Assembly: GCF_041261445.1 (NCBI RefSeq) | Contig: NZ_JBGCCU010000008.1 | Span: 372,001 to 436,000, forward strand | Reading direction: 5' to 3' | Source of the DNA: Catenulispora sp. EB89 | GTDB taxonomy: Bacteria > Actinomycetota > Actinomycetes > Streptomycetales > Catenulisporaceae | DNA: 64,000 nucleotides | Part shown: piece after piece, positions 35,714 to 44,360 of the stretch | Position numbering within the stretch: the first letter of the stretch is position 1 | How the letters are laid out: every line of letters starts with the position of its first letter | Position numbers and translations under genes: made by a program | Notes under the pieces: generated by a model | Seen by the model: only the letters and a program-made list of their open reading frames with translations | The model's database searches: none | What the model was told of the DNA's origin: nothing

Positions 35714-36034
35714 ATGCAGCGCGTCTGTTTCCTGTTGAAGGTGAAGGCCGAACTCGCCGCCGAGTACCGAGCACGGCACGAGGCGGTGTGGCCCGAGATG
35801 CTGGCGGCACTGAGCGCGTCCGGCTGGCGGAACTACTCCCTGTTCCTCCAGCCGGACGGCCTGCTGGTCGGCTACCTGGAGACCGACGACTTCGCCGCGG
35901 CGCTCGCCGGCATGGCCGCGACCGACGTGAACGCGCGCTGGCAGGCGGAGATGGCGCGGTATTTCGAGGGGCTGGACGGCGGGGCGGCGGATGCGGGGAT
36001 GGTGCCGCTGACTGAGGTGTTCCATCTCGACTGA
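35714..36034 (+). CDS. rhaM: L-rhamnose mutarotase
   Basis: A 106-residue protein of the RhaM/RhaU family. It interconverts alpha and beta L-rhamnose in the cytoplasm. His22 in RHEAVWPEM corresponds to the catalytic His of E. coli RhaM; YSLFLQPDGLLVGYLE and NARWQAEMARYFE are also family hallmarks. There is no Shine-Dalgarno sequence, but TAGGCT ends exactly 7 nt before the ATG, suggesting a leaderless transcript. It lies 47 bp after the DUF4091 gene. Rhamnose kinase, isomerase and aldolase are absent from the window, so it may serve the local polysaccharide system or another sugar epimer. Confidence 0.88.
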   Translation: MQRVCFLLKVKAELAAEYRARHEAVWPEMLAALSASGWRNYSLFLQPDGLLVGYLETDDFAAALAGMAATDVNARWQAEMARYFEGLDGGAADAGMVPLTEVFHLD

Positions 36035-36055
36035 TCAGACCGGGCAGCCATCCGA

Positions 36056-36072
36056 TGTTTCAGTGTGTTACA
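36056..36072. promoter_or_regulatory. TGTTTCA-GTG-TGTTACA direct repeat upstream of the LacI gene
   Basis: Two similar heptamers spaced 10 bp apart (36056-36062 and 36066-36072) in the 205-bp gap ahead of the LacI-family gene. The flanks CCGATGT and ACATCGG also form an inverted repeat (36052-36076 region). Related heptamers occur at 38132-38219 and, as a full palindrome, at 32368. No gene is seen in the gap. Confidence 0.45.
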
Positions 36073-36239
36073 TCGGCGGCCCGGGGAGATAGAGCTCATC
36101 GTGGTCCTGTCACCAGGGGCGGGCCTGAGCATCGCGTGACAGAGGGGTTGATTCGCGCTGCCGCAGGGCATGATGGTCAGACGAATCGTGCGCTCACGAA
36201 CGGACGGCACCACACGTCCACGAGCGAAAGGCCCTGGGG

Positions 36240-37250
36240 ATGGCAGCGACTATCCGAGAGGTGGCGCGGCAGGCCGAGGTGTCGATCGCGACCGTCTCGC
36301 GGGCCCTGAACAGCCCGCACCTGGTCGCGGAACGGACCCGCAGCCGGGTCGTGGACACGGCGCTCCGCCTGGGCTACCCCTCGCGCCGTCCCCGTTCCGC
36401 CGGTGCGGCGGCGGGCGCGGCGGCGTCGGCCGCCGGTCGCATCGGTTTCGTCGGCGCGGTGCTCCCCGACCTGGCGAACCCGTTCTATCCGGCGGTGCTC
36501 TACGGGATGCGCTCGGCCTCGGTCCCGGCCGGACAGCACGTGCTGTCCCTGGACGCCGCGGAGGATCCGGCCGCCGAGGCCGACCTGATCCGGATGATCG
36601 CCGGCCAGGTGGACTCCCTGGTCCTGCTGTCGTCCCGGCTGCCCGACGACCGTCTGCGAGCCCTGTGCGTCCCCGGCCGTACCGTGCTGTTCAACCGTCT
36701 GATCCCGGGGCTGCCGGGTGTCGTCGTCGACTACCTGGACGGCATGCGCCGCATGGTGGCGCATCTGGCGTCCCTGGGCCACCGGCGGATCGGCTACGCC
36801 GGCGGCCCGCGCGCGTCGTTCGCCGACGCCGAGCGCCGACGCGGCCTGGCGGTGTCCAGTCAGGCGGCGGGGCTGCGTATCGTCGACCTCGGCCGGTATC
36901 CGCCGTACTTCACCTCCGGTGCTCAGGTCGCCGACCGCGCGCTGCGCGAGAACGTCACCGCGGTCATCGCGTTCAACGACCTCATGGCTCTGGGCGCCCT
37001 GGTGCGCCTGCGGGAACTGCGGATCGACGTCCCGGGGCGGATCAGCGTCGCCGGTTTCGACGGCGTCCCGCTGGCCGCCGCCGGCACGCCCCGCCTGACG
37101 ACGGTCGTCCCGCCGCTCGGCCGCGCGGGCCGGACGGCGATGGCGTTGCTGCGGGCCGCCACCGGAACCTCCGCAGCCGCGCCGCGATGGTGCGTGCTGC
37201 CCGTGCGGCTGATGGTCGGCACGTCGACGGCGCCACCGCCGGGGCTGTGA
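36240..37250 (+). CDS. LacI family transcriptional regulator
   Basis: A 336-residue LacI-type repressor. The DNA-binding head is TIREVARQAEVSIATVSRALNSPHLV (about residues 4-29), followed by a hinge and a longer Ala-rich linker than usual (about 53-66). The sugar-sensing core begins GRIGFVGAVLPDLANPFYPAVLYG, and SVAGFDGVPLA is the characteristic effector-pocket strand. It probably controls the surrounding carbohydrate genes through the TGAATCGTTTCA-like sites. The inducer is unknown; rhamnose-containing oligosaccharide is a guess from the neighbouring mutarotase. AAGG precedes the ATG. Confidence 0.87.
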   Translation: MAATIREVARQAEVSIATVSRALNSPHLVAERTRSRVVDTALRLGYPSRRPRSAGAAAGAAASAAGRIGFVGAVLPDLANPFYPAVLYGMRSASVPAGQHVLSLDAAEDPAAEADLIRMIAGQVDSLVLLSSRLPDDRLRALCVPGRTVLFNRLIPGLPGVVVDYLDGMRRMVAHLASLGHRRIGYAGGPRASFADAERRRGLAVSSQAAGLRIVDLGRYPPYFTSGAQVADRALRENVTAVIAFNDLMALGALVRLRELRIDVPGRISVAGFDGVPLAAAGTPRLTTVVPPLGRAGRTAMALLRAATGTSAAAPRWCVLPVRLMVGTSTAPPPGL

Positions 37251-37277
37251 GCCTGTTCGGCCGGAGGGCGTATCAGC

Positions 37278-37313
37278 CCCCGTGGTCCCCGTGGTCCCCG
37301 TGGTCCCCGTGGT
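37278..37313 (+). repeat. 9-bp tandem repeat, four copies
   Basis: CCCGTGGTC repeated four times (last copy ends in G), between the LacI stop and the convergent DUF1080 gene. Its position between convergent genes suggests no coding role. Confidence 0.65.
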
Positions 37314-37325
37314 GACGCGGCTCGC

Positions 37326-38048
37326 TCACTTCGTCGTGATGAACGCGTCGGGGCTCTGCACCACCGGTGATTCCAGATACAGGCTCCGGTACTCGTCATG
37401 GATCCCGGCGTTGTGGACCTGGATCGCCAGCGGGCCGACGCGGCCGGCCGTCGGATCCTTGAAGTCCAGCACCTCCGTGGCCTTGCAGGTGGCCGCGCCC
37501 GGCGCCAGCGGGCAGCAGGCCATCCGGGCGATCCCGGTGGACTGGTTGGCGATGAGCTCGCACTGGGCCCAGGCGGAGGTCGGGATCTTCGTGTGGGGCA
37601 GCTGCTTGAACTCGCTGCCGCCGCCGTTGTTGTGCCCCGGACGGTAGTCCCAGTGGCCGCCGTTCGGCGGCTGGAACTGGATCGCGCTGAGCGCGTCGCG
37701 CAGCGGGGCCGTCGTCCCCCAGATCAGGACGGTCGGCGCGTGGTTGCCGCTGACCTGGCGGACGTTGAAGATCCAGCGGAAGGTGCCGGCCTGCTGCACG
37801 TTGTAGTAGATCCAGCCGCGGGCGGTGCCGTTGCCGTGGATCGCGCCGCCCACCACGGACCACTCGCCGGCCGCCGCCTGCGTCCACCCGGTCAGGGTCT
37901 TGCCGTCGAACATGGAGACCAGATGTGGATCCCCGTAGGGGTTGGGAACCGCTGCGCGGGTGTTCTGCGCGGCCGCGGCGGCGGGCGCGGCGACGGCGGC
38001 GGTCACAGCGGTGAAGGCGGCGGCGACGGTGCGAAGCGATCTGCGCAT
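37326..38048 (-). CDS. Secreted DUF1080 (3-keto-disaccharide hydrolase-type) protein
   Basis: A 240-residue secreted protein. Signal peptide to about residue 27 (AAPAAAAAQ). The mature part is one beta-sandwich of the DUF1080/PF06439 family: LVSMFDGKTLTGWTQAA, then EWSVVGGAIHGNGTARG, FRWIFNVRQVSGNHAPTVLIWG and the C-terminal GPLAIQVHNAGIHDEYRSLYLE. Family members bind or hydrolyse sugars; a 3-keto-disaccharide hydrolase activity is known for some. It lacks companion domains, unlike many homologues. The 226-bp gap upstream carries TGAAACA-type sites, so it is probably part of the LacI-regulated carbohydrate set. Confidence 0.82.
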   Translation of the reverse strand: MRRSLRTVAAAFTAVTAAVAAPAAAAAQNTRAAVPNPYGDPHLVSMFDGKTLTGWTQAAAGEWSVVGGAIHGNGTARGWIYYNVQQAGTFRWIFNVRQVSGNHAPTVLIWGTTAPLRDALSAIQFQPPNGGHWDYRPGHNNGGGSEFKQLPHTKIPTSAWAQCELIANQSTGIARMACCPLAPGAATCKATEVLDFKDPTAGRVGPLAIQVHNAGIHDEYRSLYLESPVVQSPDAFITTK

Positions 38049-38131
38049 GTCTGGTCCCTTTCCGGGGCGTCAAAGTGCTGATGCACCGGATGCTCGCCGC
38101 ACGCCGCGTATCCGGTCAATGACGCTGCGGA

Positions 38132-38219
38132 TGTTACAGCCGGTGTTTCAGGCCGGCCGTGGACAGGCAGGGGTCGAACTCGCTGCGTTTCACCCGAGGC
38201 CGTGAAACATGATGAAACA
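38132..38219. promoter_or_regulatory. Cluster of TGTTACA/TGTTTCA/TGAAACA heptamers
   Basis: TGTTACA (38132) with TGTTTCA (38144), and two TGAAACA copies (38203, 38213) spaced 10 bp apart, lie in the 226 bp upstream of the DUF1080 gene and beyond the stop of the ROK gene. The 10-bp spacing repeats that seen at 36056. Likely regulator sites; no gene is visible in the gap. Confidence 0.45.
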
Positions 38220-38274
38220 CCGGCGCCGCGGCGGCCACGTGTGATCAGGGCCGCCGGAAACCGGACTCGGGCGG

Positions 38275-39504
38275 CTACCGAATCTCCGACCGAGCCGGCA
38301 GATCAAGCCCCAACCGCTCCGGCACCCCCTCCAAAACCAGCGCCGCCGCCCCCAACACCCCCGCGCTGTCCCCGAGCGTGCTCGGCACGATCCGCAGCCG
38401 CTGGTGCAGCGAGCCCATCGTTCCGCGGCGCAGCGTGCGGCGGATCGGGTCGAGCAGGGCGTCGCCGGCCCCGACCAGGTCGCCGCCGATCACCACGAGC
38501 TGCGGGTTCAGCAGGGAGACCGCCGCCGACAGCGCGCGCCCCACCGCCTCGCCGGCGTCCTCCAGGGCGCGCAGGGTGCCGCGGTCGCCTCGGCGCAGGA
38601 GGTCCGGCAGGTCGGCGCCGGTGACCGGCTGGCCCCAGCTGCGCGCCAGCAGCGCGGCGATCGCCGCCGGGCTCGCGACGGTCTCCAGGCAGCCGCGGCT
38701 GCCGCAGCGGCACAGCGCGCCGTCCGGCTCCACCGTCACGTGGCCGAGTTCGCCGGCCAGGCCGAGGTGGCCCAGGAGCATGCGGCCGTCGCTCATCATG
38801 CCCGCGCCGATGCCGGCGGCCAGGCGGACGTAGACCACGTTCGCGCAGTCGCGGGCCGCGCCGAAGCGGCGTTCGGCCAGGACGCCGGCGTTGGCGTCGT
38901 TGATGATCTGCGTCGGCAGGCCGGTGCGCGCCGCGAGTACGTCCGCGGGGCGGGTGCCGACCCAGCCCGGCATGATGCCCTCGGCCTGGAGTCCGCCGGT
39001 GACCTTGTCGACGGGGCAGGCGATGCCCAGGCCCAGCCCGAGGATCTTCTGCGGCGGCACGCCGGTGTCGTCGATCGCCGCGGCGATCAGCCGCACCGCG
39101 GTGTCCAGGGCGCGCTCCGGATCGTCGTCGACGGCGATCGCCTCCGAGCGGTCCCAGCGCGATGTTCCGACGACATCGGTCACAATGGCGCGCACGTGAT
39201 CGTGTCCGACGTCCAGCCCGACCGCGTAGGCGGCGTCCGGTTCCAGCGAGACCAGCTGCGGCGGCCGGCCGGTGCGCTGACCCGACGGCGCCGCCTCCGC
39301 GGTCTCGCGCACCACCCCCGCCGCGATCAGGTCGAAGACCACTGAGGCCACGGTGGCCCGGGCCAGCCCGGTCCGCCGCACCAGCTCGGCCCGGGACAGC
39401 CGGGGGTGGTCGGCGAGCGCCTGCAGCACCCGGACCCGCCCCAGATTGTGCAGGTTGATCGGGGTCTCGGCCGCGGTCTCCGCATCGATGGCAGTGGGGT
39501 GCAC
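38275..39504 (-). CDS. ROK family transcriptional regulator
   Basis: A 409-residue ROK repressor. Winged HTH at residues about 20-80 (LSRAELVRRTGLARATVASVVFDL), then the actin-like sugar-binding fold (YAVGLDVGHDHVRAIVTD) and the zinc motif CRCGSRGC near residue 270. It is divergent from the giant GH3 gene, 141 bp away, and therefore probably regulates it; xylose or a glucoside could be the effector. The short promoter gap holds TTGACT and an AAAACT/AGTTGTTT pair. It resembles the ROK protein at 10473 but is not its near-copy. Confidence 0.87.
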   Translation of the reverse strand: MHPTAIDAETAAETPINLHNLGRVRVLQALADHPRLSRAELVRRTGLARATVASVVFDLIAAGVVRETAEAAPSGQRTGRPPQLVSLEPDAAYAVGLDVGHDHVRAIVTDVVGTSRWDRSEAIAVDDDPERALDTAVRLIAAAIDDTGVPPQKILGLGLGIACPVDKVTGGLQAEGIMPGWVGTRPADVLAARTGLPTQIINDANAGVLAERRFGAARDCANVVYVRLAAGIGAGMMSDGRMLLGHLGLAGELGHVTVEPDGALCRCGSRGCLETVASPAAIAALLARSWGQPVTGADLPDLLRRGDRGTLRALEDAGEAVGRALSAAVSLLNPQLVVIGGDLVGAGDALLDPIRRTLRRGTMGSLHQRLRIVPSTLGDSAGVLGAAALVLEGVPERLGLDLPARSEIR

Positions 39505-39542
39505 GCCAGAACCATAGCAACGGAGTAAATCTCGTCCTAGTC

Positions 39543-39578
39543 AAAACTGGCGCGGAAGTTGTTTCAGAGTTCTTGACT
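39543..39578. promoter_or_regulatory. ROK-GH3 divergent promoter elements
   Basis: AAAACT (39543-39548) and AGTTGTTT (39557-39564) form an imperfect inverted repeat of the kind bound by ROK/XylR proteins. TTGACT (39573-39578) is a possible -35 element for the GH3 gene. Weak evidence. Confidence 0.35.
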
Positions 39579-39645
39579 TTCGCGCATAGTCGGCTGAATG
39601 TGAGGGGCGGCTAGTGCTCCAGCAGGCATCCACTACGGAGGCGCA

Positions 39646-42600
39646 ATGGAACAGCACAGACGCACCAAACGGCCCGGACTGCGCAGGACGGCCCAGGCCA
39701 CCGTCGCCCTCGCGGTCGGGCTGGGCATCGCGGTGACCGCGGCGCCGGCCTCGTCCGCCGGAGCCGCGAACGCCCCGGCGGCAGGGGACGCCGCAAACAG
39801 CAGAACCCAGCTGCCGATCTACCTCGACACGCATTACAGCGCCGAGGCGCGCGCCGCAGACCTGGTCTCCCGCATGACGCTGCCGGAGAAGGTCGCCCAG
39901 CTGAGCACCAACAGCGGCCCGGCGATCCCGCGCCTGGGCGTTCAGCAGTACACGTACTGGAGCGAGGGCCAGCACGGCGTCAACACCCTGGGAGCCAACC
40001 AGAACAACAACGGCAACGGCAGCGCCGTCCGCTCGACCAGCTTCCCGACCAACTTCGCCAGCACCATGTCCTGGGACCCGAGCCTGATCTACCAGGAGAC
40101 CACCGCGATCTCCGACGAGGCCCGCGGCTTCCTGGACAAGTCCCTGTTCGGCGTGAACCAGAACAATCTCGGCCCCTCGGCGAGCGACTACGGCAGCCTG
40201 ACGTTCTGGGCCCCGACCGTGAACATGGACCGCGACCCCCGCTGGGGCCGCACCGACGAGGCTTTCGGCGAGGACCCGTACCTCGTCTCGCAGATGGCCG
40301 GCGCCTTCGTCAACGGCTACGAGGGCAACACCCCGAGCGGCAAGTCCGAGACCGGATACCTCAAGGTCGCGGCGACGGCGAAGCACTACGCGCTGAACAA
40401 CGTCGAGCAGGACCGCACCGGCGTCTCCTCCAACGTCAGCGACACCGACCTGCACGACTACTACACCAAGCAGTTCGCGTCCCTGATCGAGAACGCGCAT
40501 GTCTCAGGCCTGATGACGTCCTACAACGCCATCAACGGCACCCCGAGCGTCGCCGACACCTACACCGCGAACCAGCTCGCACAGCGCCAGTACGGCTTCA
40601 ACGGCTACATCACCTCCGACTGCGGCGCCATCGGCACCACCTACCAGACCTTCCCGAGCGGCCACAACTGGGCCCCGCCCGGCTGGAGCACCGACGGCAA
40701 GAGCTCGACCGGCACCTGGACGAACACCGCTACCGGCACGACCGTCCCGGCCCAGGCCGGCGGCCAGGCGTACGCGCTGCGCGCCGGCACCGATCTGAAC
40801 TGCGCCGGCGGTGAGAACACGTACGCCGACATGACGGCCGCGATCAACGCCGGGGTGCTCAGCGAGGGTGTCATCGACAACGCGCTGGTCAAGATCTTCA
40901 CCGTGCGCATGGAGACCGGCGAGTTCGACCCGGCGGGTTCGAACCCTTACACGTCCATCACCAAGGCGCAGATCCAGAGCCCGGCGCACCAGGCGCTGGC
41001 CACCAAGATCGCCGACAACTCGCTGGTGCTGCTGAAGAACCAGCCGGCGGCCGGCGCCACCAAGCCGCTGCTCCCGCTGTCCGCGGCCACCACCAACAAG
41101 ATCGTGATCGTCGGCGACATGGCGAACGCGGTGACCCTCGGCAACTACTCCAGTGACCCCACGCTCCAGGTCAGCGCCGTGCAGGGCATCACCGCCGCGG
41201 TCCAGAAGGCCAATCCCGGCGCGACCGTGACGTTCGATGCCTGCGGCACCTCCACCGACGCCACCACCGCGGCGACGTGCTCGGCGCAGACGCTCAGCGA
41301 CGTCGCGAGCGCCGACGCGGTCGTCGTCTTCGTCGGCACCAACCAGAAGATCGCCGACGAGGGCAAGGACCGCACGACCATCGCCATGCCCGGCAACTAC
41401 GACTCGCTGATCAACCAGGTCGCGGCAGTCGGCAACTCCCGCATGGTGCTGGCGATCCAGTCCGGCGGCCCGGTCCAGATCGACGACGTCCAGAAGGACT
41501 TCGCCTCGGTCGTGTTCAGCGGCTTCAACGGCGAGAGCCAGGGCACCGCGCTGGCCGACGTGCTCTTCGGCACGCAGAACCCGGACGGGCACCTCGACTT
41601 CACCTGGTACGCCGACGACTCGCAGCTTCCGGCGATGTCGAACTACGGCCTCACCCCGGCCGAGACCGGCGGCCTGGGCCGTACCTACATGTACTTCACC
41701 GGCACCCCGACCTACCCGTTCGGCTACGGCCTGAGCTACTCGACGTTCTCCTTCTCCGGCGTCCATGCCGAGAAGCACAGCGCGGACGCCAACGGCACCC
41801 AGAGCGTCACGGTCACGGTGAAGAACACCGGCACCACCGCCGGCAGCACCGTCGCGCAGCTCTACGCCGCGCCGAAGTTCACCGTCGCCGGCCAGACCTT
41901 CCCGAAGGAACAGCTGGTCGGCTTCCAGAAGAGCAAGGTCCTCAAGCCGGGGGAGAGCCAGCGGCTCACCATCACCGCGCAGATCTCCGACCTGGGCATC
42001 TGGAACCCGGCCACCATGAACTCCGTGGTCTACGACGGCAGCTACGCCTTCCAGGTCGGAGCCGACGCCACCGACCTGCGCGGCGGCGTGGACGTCGCGG
42101 TGACCGGGGCGCTGGCGCAGCGCGTCCGCACCGTGTCCGTGCAGCCGGACCAGGTCGACTTCCAGGTCGGCCAGACGCTCGACCTCACCGGCAAGAACCC
42201 GTGGATCGCCGACGACACCACCGGTGTGGGCTCCGTTCCGCAGGACCGGAACATGAGCGTTACCGCCGACAACATCGTCGAGGCCGCCGCTGCCGACGGC
42301 AGCTTCGCCGACCTGTCCAAGGCGCACGTGAGCTACCACAGCAGCGACCCGCGCGTGGCTACTGTCGACGCCAAGGGACTCGTCACGGCGGTCGGTACCG
42401 GAGCCGCGGACATCACCGTCACGGTCAACGGCGTCAGCGGTTCGACGCCGATCGTCGTCGGCCACGCGGTGTCCGTCACCACCCCGGCGCTCGCGCAGCC
42501 CGGTCAGGCCTCGACGGTGAGCACGACGTTCACCAACACCGCCTCGGCCGCGTCCGGCGGGTCGGGTGCGTCCGGCGCGTCCGGCGCGGTGAGCGACGTC

Positions 42601-44229
42601 GCGATGAGCCTCGACCTGCCCGCCGGCTGGACCGCGACGGCGACCAGCCCGTCGACCTTCGCACACGTCGCGGCCGGCCAGAAGGTGACCACCACCTGGT
42701 CGGTGACGGTGCCGAGCGGCGCCGGCGGCACGTACACGCTGAACGCCGACGCCACGGTCCGCGGCAAGCACGACAGCGTCGGCTTCCAGCAGCTGGCGGT
42801 GCCGTACACGTCGCTGCCGGCCGCGTTCAACAACGACGCGATCACCAACGACAGCAACCGGGGCGGTGCCGATCTGGACGGCGCCGGCGCGAGCTACTCG
42901 GCGCAGGCGCTGGCCTCGGTCGGCGTGACGCCCGGCGCGCCGCTGGTGCACGACGGCCTCACGTTCACCTGGCCGGACCGGCAGGTCGGACAAAGTGACA
43001 ACGTGGTCGCCGCCGGGCAGACCATCGACATCACCGGCTCGGGCTCGACGCTGGGCCTGTTGGGGACCAGCACCTGGGGACCCAGCAGCGGCAGCGGCAC
43101 GATCACCTACACCGACGGCAGCACGCAGCCCTACACGGTCGCCTTCGGCGACTGGGCCAACGGCACCCCGCCGACCGGCGGCGACGTCGCGATCCGCGCC
43201 CCGTACGGCAACCAGCCGGGGAACCAGACCGGGTGGGCGGCGACGATCGACTACTTCCCGGTGACGCTCGACCCGACCAAGACCGTGCAGTCGATCACGC
43301 TGCCGGCCGGCAGTGCGCAGCCGCACGGCGGGATCCCGGCGATGCACGTGTTCGCCATGTCCATCAAGTCCGACCACCTGGCGATCACGGCGCCGCCGGC
43401 GCTGGAGCCCGGCGCGTCGGGCACGGTGACCACGACGCTGGCGAACCCGTCCTCGGCGGTGCTGAGCAACGTGGCGCTCGGCCTGACGCTGCCGGCTGGC
43501 TGGACCGCCGCCAACAGCACGCCGGACACCTTCGCCACGGTCGCGGCCGGGGCCACGGTCTCGACGACGTGGTCGGTGACGGTGCCGGCGGCGCAGCAGC
43601 CGGGGCCGCACGTGATCGGGGTGACGGAGACCGTCGGCGGCGCGCAGGCCGGGATCTCGGGCACGCAGACCACCGTGGCCTATCCGTCGCTGACCGCCGG
43701 GTTCAACAACGTGTCGATCACCGATGACGCGAACCACGGCCCCGGCAACATCGACGGCGGCGGCAACAGCTTCTCCGCGCAGGCGCTGGCTGCTGCCGGG
43801 CTGAACCCGGGAGGCCAGTTCACGTTCGGCGGGCTCGCCTTCACCTGGCCGAGCGCGGCGGCGGGGACCTCGGACAACGTCGAGGCCGACGGCCGCTCGT
43901 TCAGCCTCTCCGGCAGCGGCGCGACGCTGGGCTTCCTGGGCGCCGCGGCCAACGGGCAGTCCTCGGGCACCGCGACGATCACCTACACCGACGGGAGCAC
44001 GCAGCAGTTCACGCTCGGGTTCGGGGACTGGGCCTCGACCTCGCCGTTCCCCGGCTCCCAGGTCGCGGTGACCTCCGCGTACGGCAACACCTCCAGCGGC
44101 AAGTCGCCGTGGAAGGCTTCCATCTTCTACGACAGCGTGGCGCTTCAGGCCGGCAAGACCGTGCAGTCGGTGACGCTGCCGGGCGGGACGTCCTCGCCGC
44201 TGCACGTGTTCGCGGCGGCGATCGGTTGA
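39646..44229 (+). CDS. Giant secreted GH3 glycoside hydrolase with duplicated C-terminal modules
   Basis: A 1527-residue secreted enzyme, about twice the size of ordinary GH3 enzymes. Signal peptide about 1-45. GH3 barrel (60-440): PTVNMDRDPRWGR, substrate-binding Lys246-His247 (AKHYALNN) and nucleophile Asp325 in YITSDCGAI. GH3 C-domain (450-690), then a fibronectin III-like domain (about 700-810, ending in YAFQVGADATDL). A bacterial Ig-like segment follows (about 850-940). Two homologous modules end the protein (about 943-1240 and 1245-1527), each an NEW3-like domain plus a beta-sandwich with GFGDWA or AFGDWA. The TSDC-type nucleophile context fits beta-xylosidase/arabinosidase or glucosidase; activity is not certain. 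GGAGG precedes the ATG. Confidence 0.88.
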   Translation: MEQHRRTKRPGLRRTAQATVALAVGLGIAVTAAPASSAGAANAPAAGDAANSRTQLPIYLDTHYSAEARAADLVSRMTLPEKVAQLSTNSGPAIPRLGVQQYTYWSEGQHGVNTLGANQNNNGNGSAVRSTSFPTNFASTMSWDPSLIYQETTAISDEARGFLDKSLFGVNQNNLGPSASDYGSLTFWAPTVNMDRDPRWGRTDEAFGEDPYLVSQMAGAFVNGYEGNTPSGKSETGYLKVAATAKHYALNNVEQDRTGVSSNVSDTDLHDYYTKQFASLIENAHVSGLMTSYNAINGTPSVADTYTANQLAQRQYGFNGYITSDCGAIGTTYQTFPSGHNWAPPGWSTDGKSSTGTWTNTATGTTVPAQAGGQAYALRAGTDLNCAGGENTYADMTAAINAGVLSEGVIDNALVKIFTVRMETGEFDPAGSNPYTSITKAQIQSPAHQALATKIADNSLVLLKNQPAAGATKPLLPLSAATTNKIVIVGDMANAVTLGNYSSDPTLQVSAVQGITAAVQKANPGATVTFDACGTSTDATTAATCSAQTLSDVASADAVVVFVGTNQKIADEGKDRTTIAMPGNYDSLINQVAAVGNSRMVLAIQSGGPVQIDDVQKDFASVVFSGFNGESQGTALADVLFGTQNPDGHLDFTWYADDSQLPAMSNYGLTPAETGGLGRTYMYFTGTPTYPFGYGLSYSTFSFSGVHAEKHSADANGTQSVTVTVKNTGTTAGSTVAQLYAAPKFTVAGQTFPKEQLVGFQKSKVLKPGESQRLTITAQISDLGIWNPATMNSVVYDGSYAFQVGADATDLRGGVDVAVTGALAQRVRTVSVQPDQVDFQVGQTLDLTGKNPWIADDTTGVGSVPQDRNMSVTADNIVEAAAADGSFADLSKAHVSYHSSDPRVATVDAKGLVTAVGTGAADITVTVNGVSGSTPIVVGHAVSVTTPALAQPGQASTVSTTFTNTASAASGGSGASGASGAVSDVAMSLDLPAGWTATATSPSTFAHVAAGQKVTTTWSVTVPSGAGGTYTLNADATVRGKHDSVGFQQLAVPYTSLPAAFNNDAITNDSNRGGADLDGAGASYSAQALASVGVTPGAPLVHDGLTFTWPDRQVGQSDNVVAAGQTIDITGSGSTLGLLGTSTWGPSSGSGTITYTDGSTQPYTVAFGDWANGTPPTGGDVAIRAPYGNQPGNQTGWAATIDYFPVTLDPTKTVQSITLPAGSAQPHGGIPAMHVFAMSIKSDHLAITAPPALEPGASGTVTTTLANPSSAVLSNVALGLTLPAGWTAANSTPDTFATVAAGATVSTTWSVTVPAAQQPGPHVIGVTETVGGAQAGISGTQTTVAYPSLTAGFNNVSITDDANHGPGNIDGGGNSFSAQALAAAGLNPGGQFTFGGLAFTWPSAAAGTSDNVEADGRSFSLSGSGATLGFLGAAANGQSSGTATITYTDGSTQQFTLGFGDWASTSPFPGSQVAVTSAYGNTSSGKSPWKASIFYDSVALQAGKTVQSVTLPGGTSSPLHVFAAAIG

Positions 44230-44309
44230 CCGGGCTGGCCGGGCTGGCCGAGCTGACCGATCGGCTGACCTGGCCGGGAAGCGGCTAGCGGGTTCTGAAG
44301 GAGCCTGAG

Positions 44310-44341
44310 GGGTCCTGGTGCGCGGTCGTGCACCAGGACCC
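44310..44341. terminator. Bidirectional terminator between GH3 and binding-protein genes
   Basis: GGGTCCTGGTGC and GCACCAGGACCC form a perfect 12-bp stem with an 8-nt loop between the two convergent stop codons. The preceding 44230-44290 holds short GGCTGGCCGG repeats. Confidence 0.75.
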
Positions 44342-44360
44342 TGTGCCTGCGGTGGGTTCG

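Noticed and set aside
32478-35810. 1110-codon minus-strand frame opposite the DUF4091 gene
   Set aside because: Shadow frame: the plus strand has a signal peptide and several recognisable domains, the minus frame none.
36052-38219. CRISPR-like array of TGAAACA repeats
   Set aside because: Repeats are only 7 bp, irregularly spread and lie in promoters; no spacers or cas genes.
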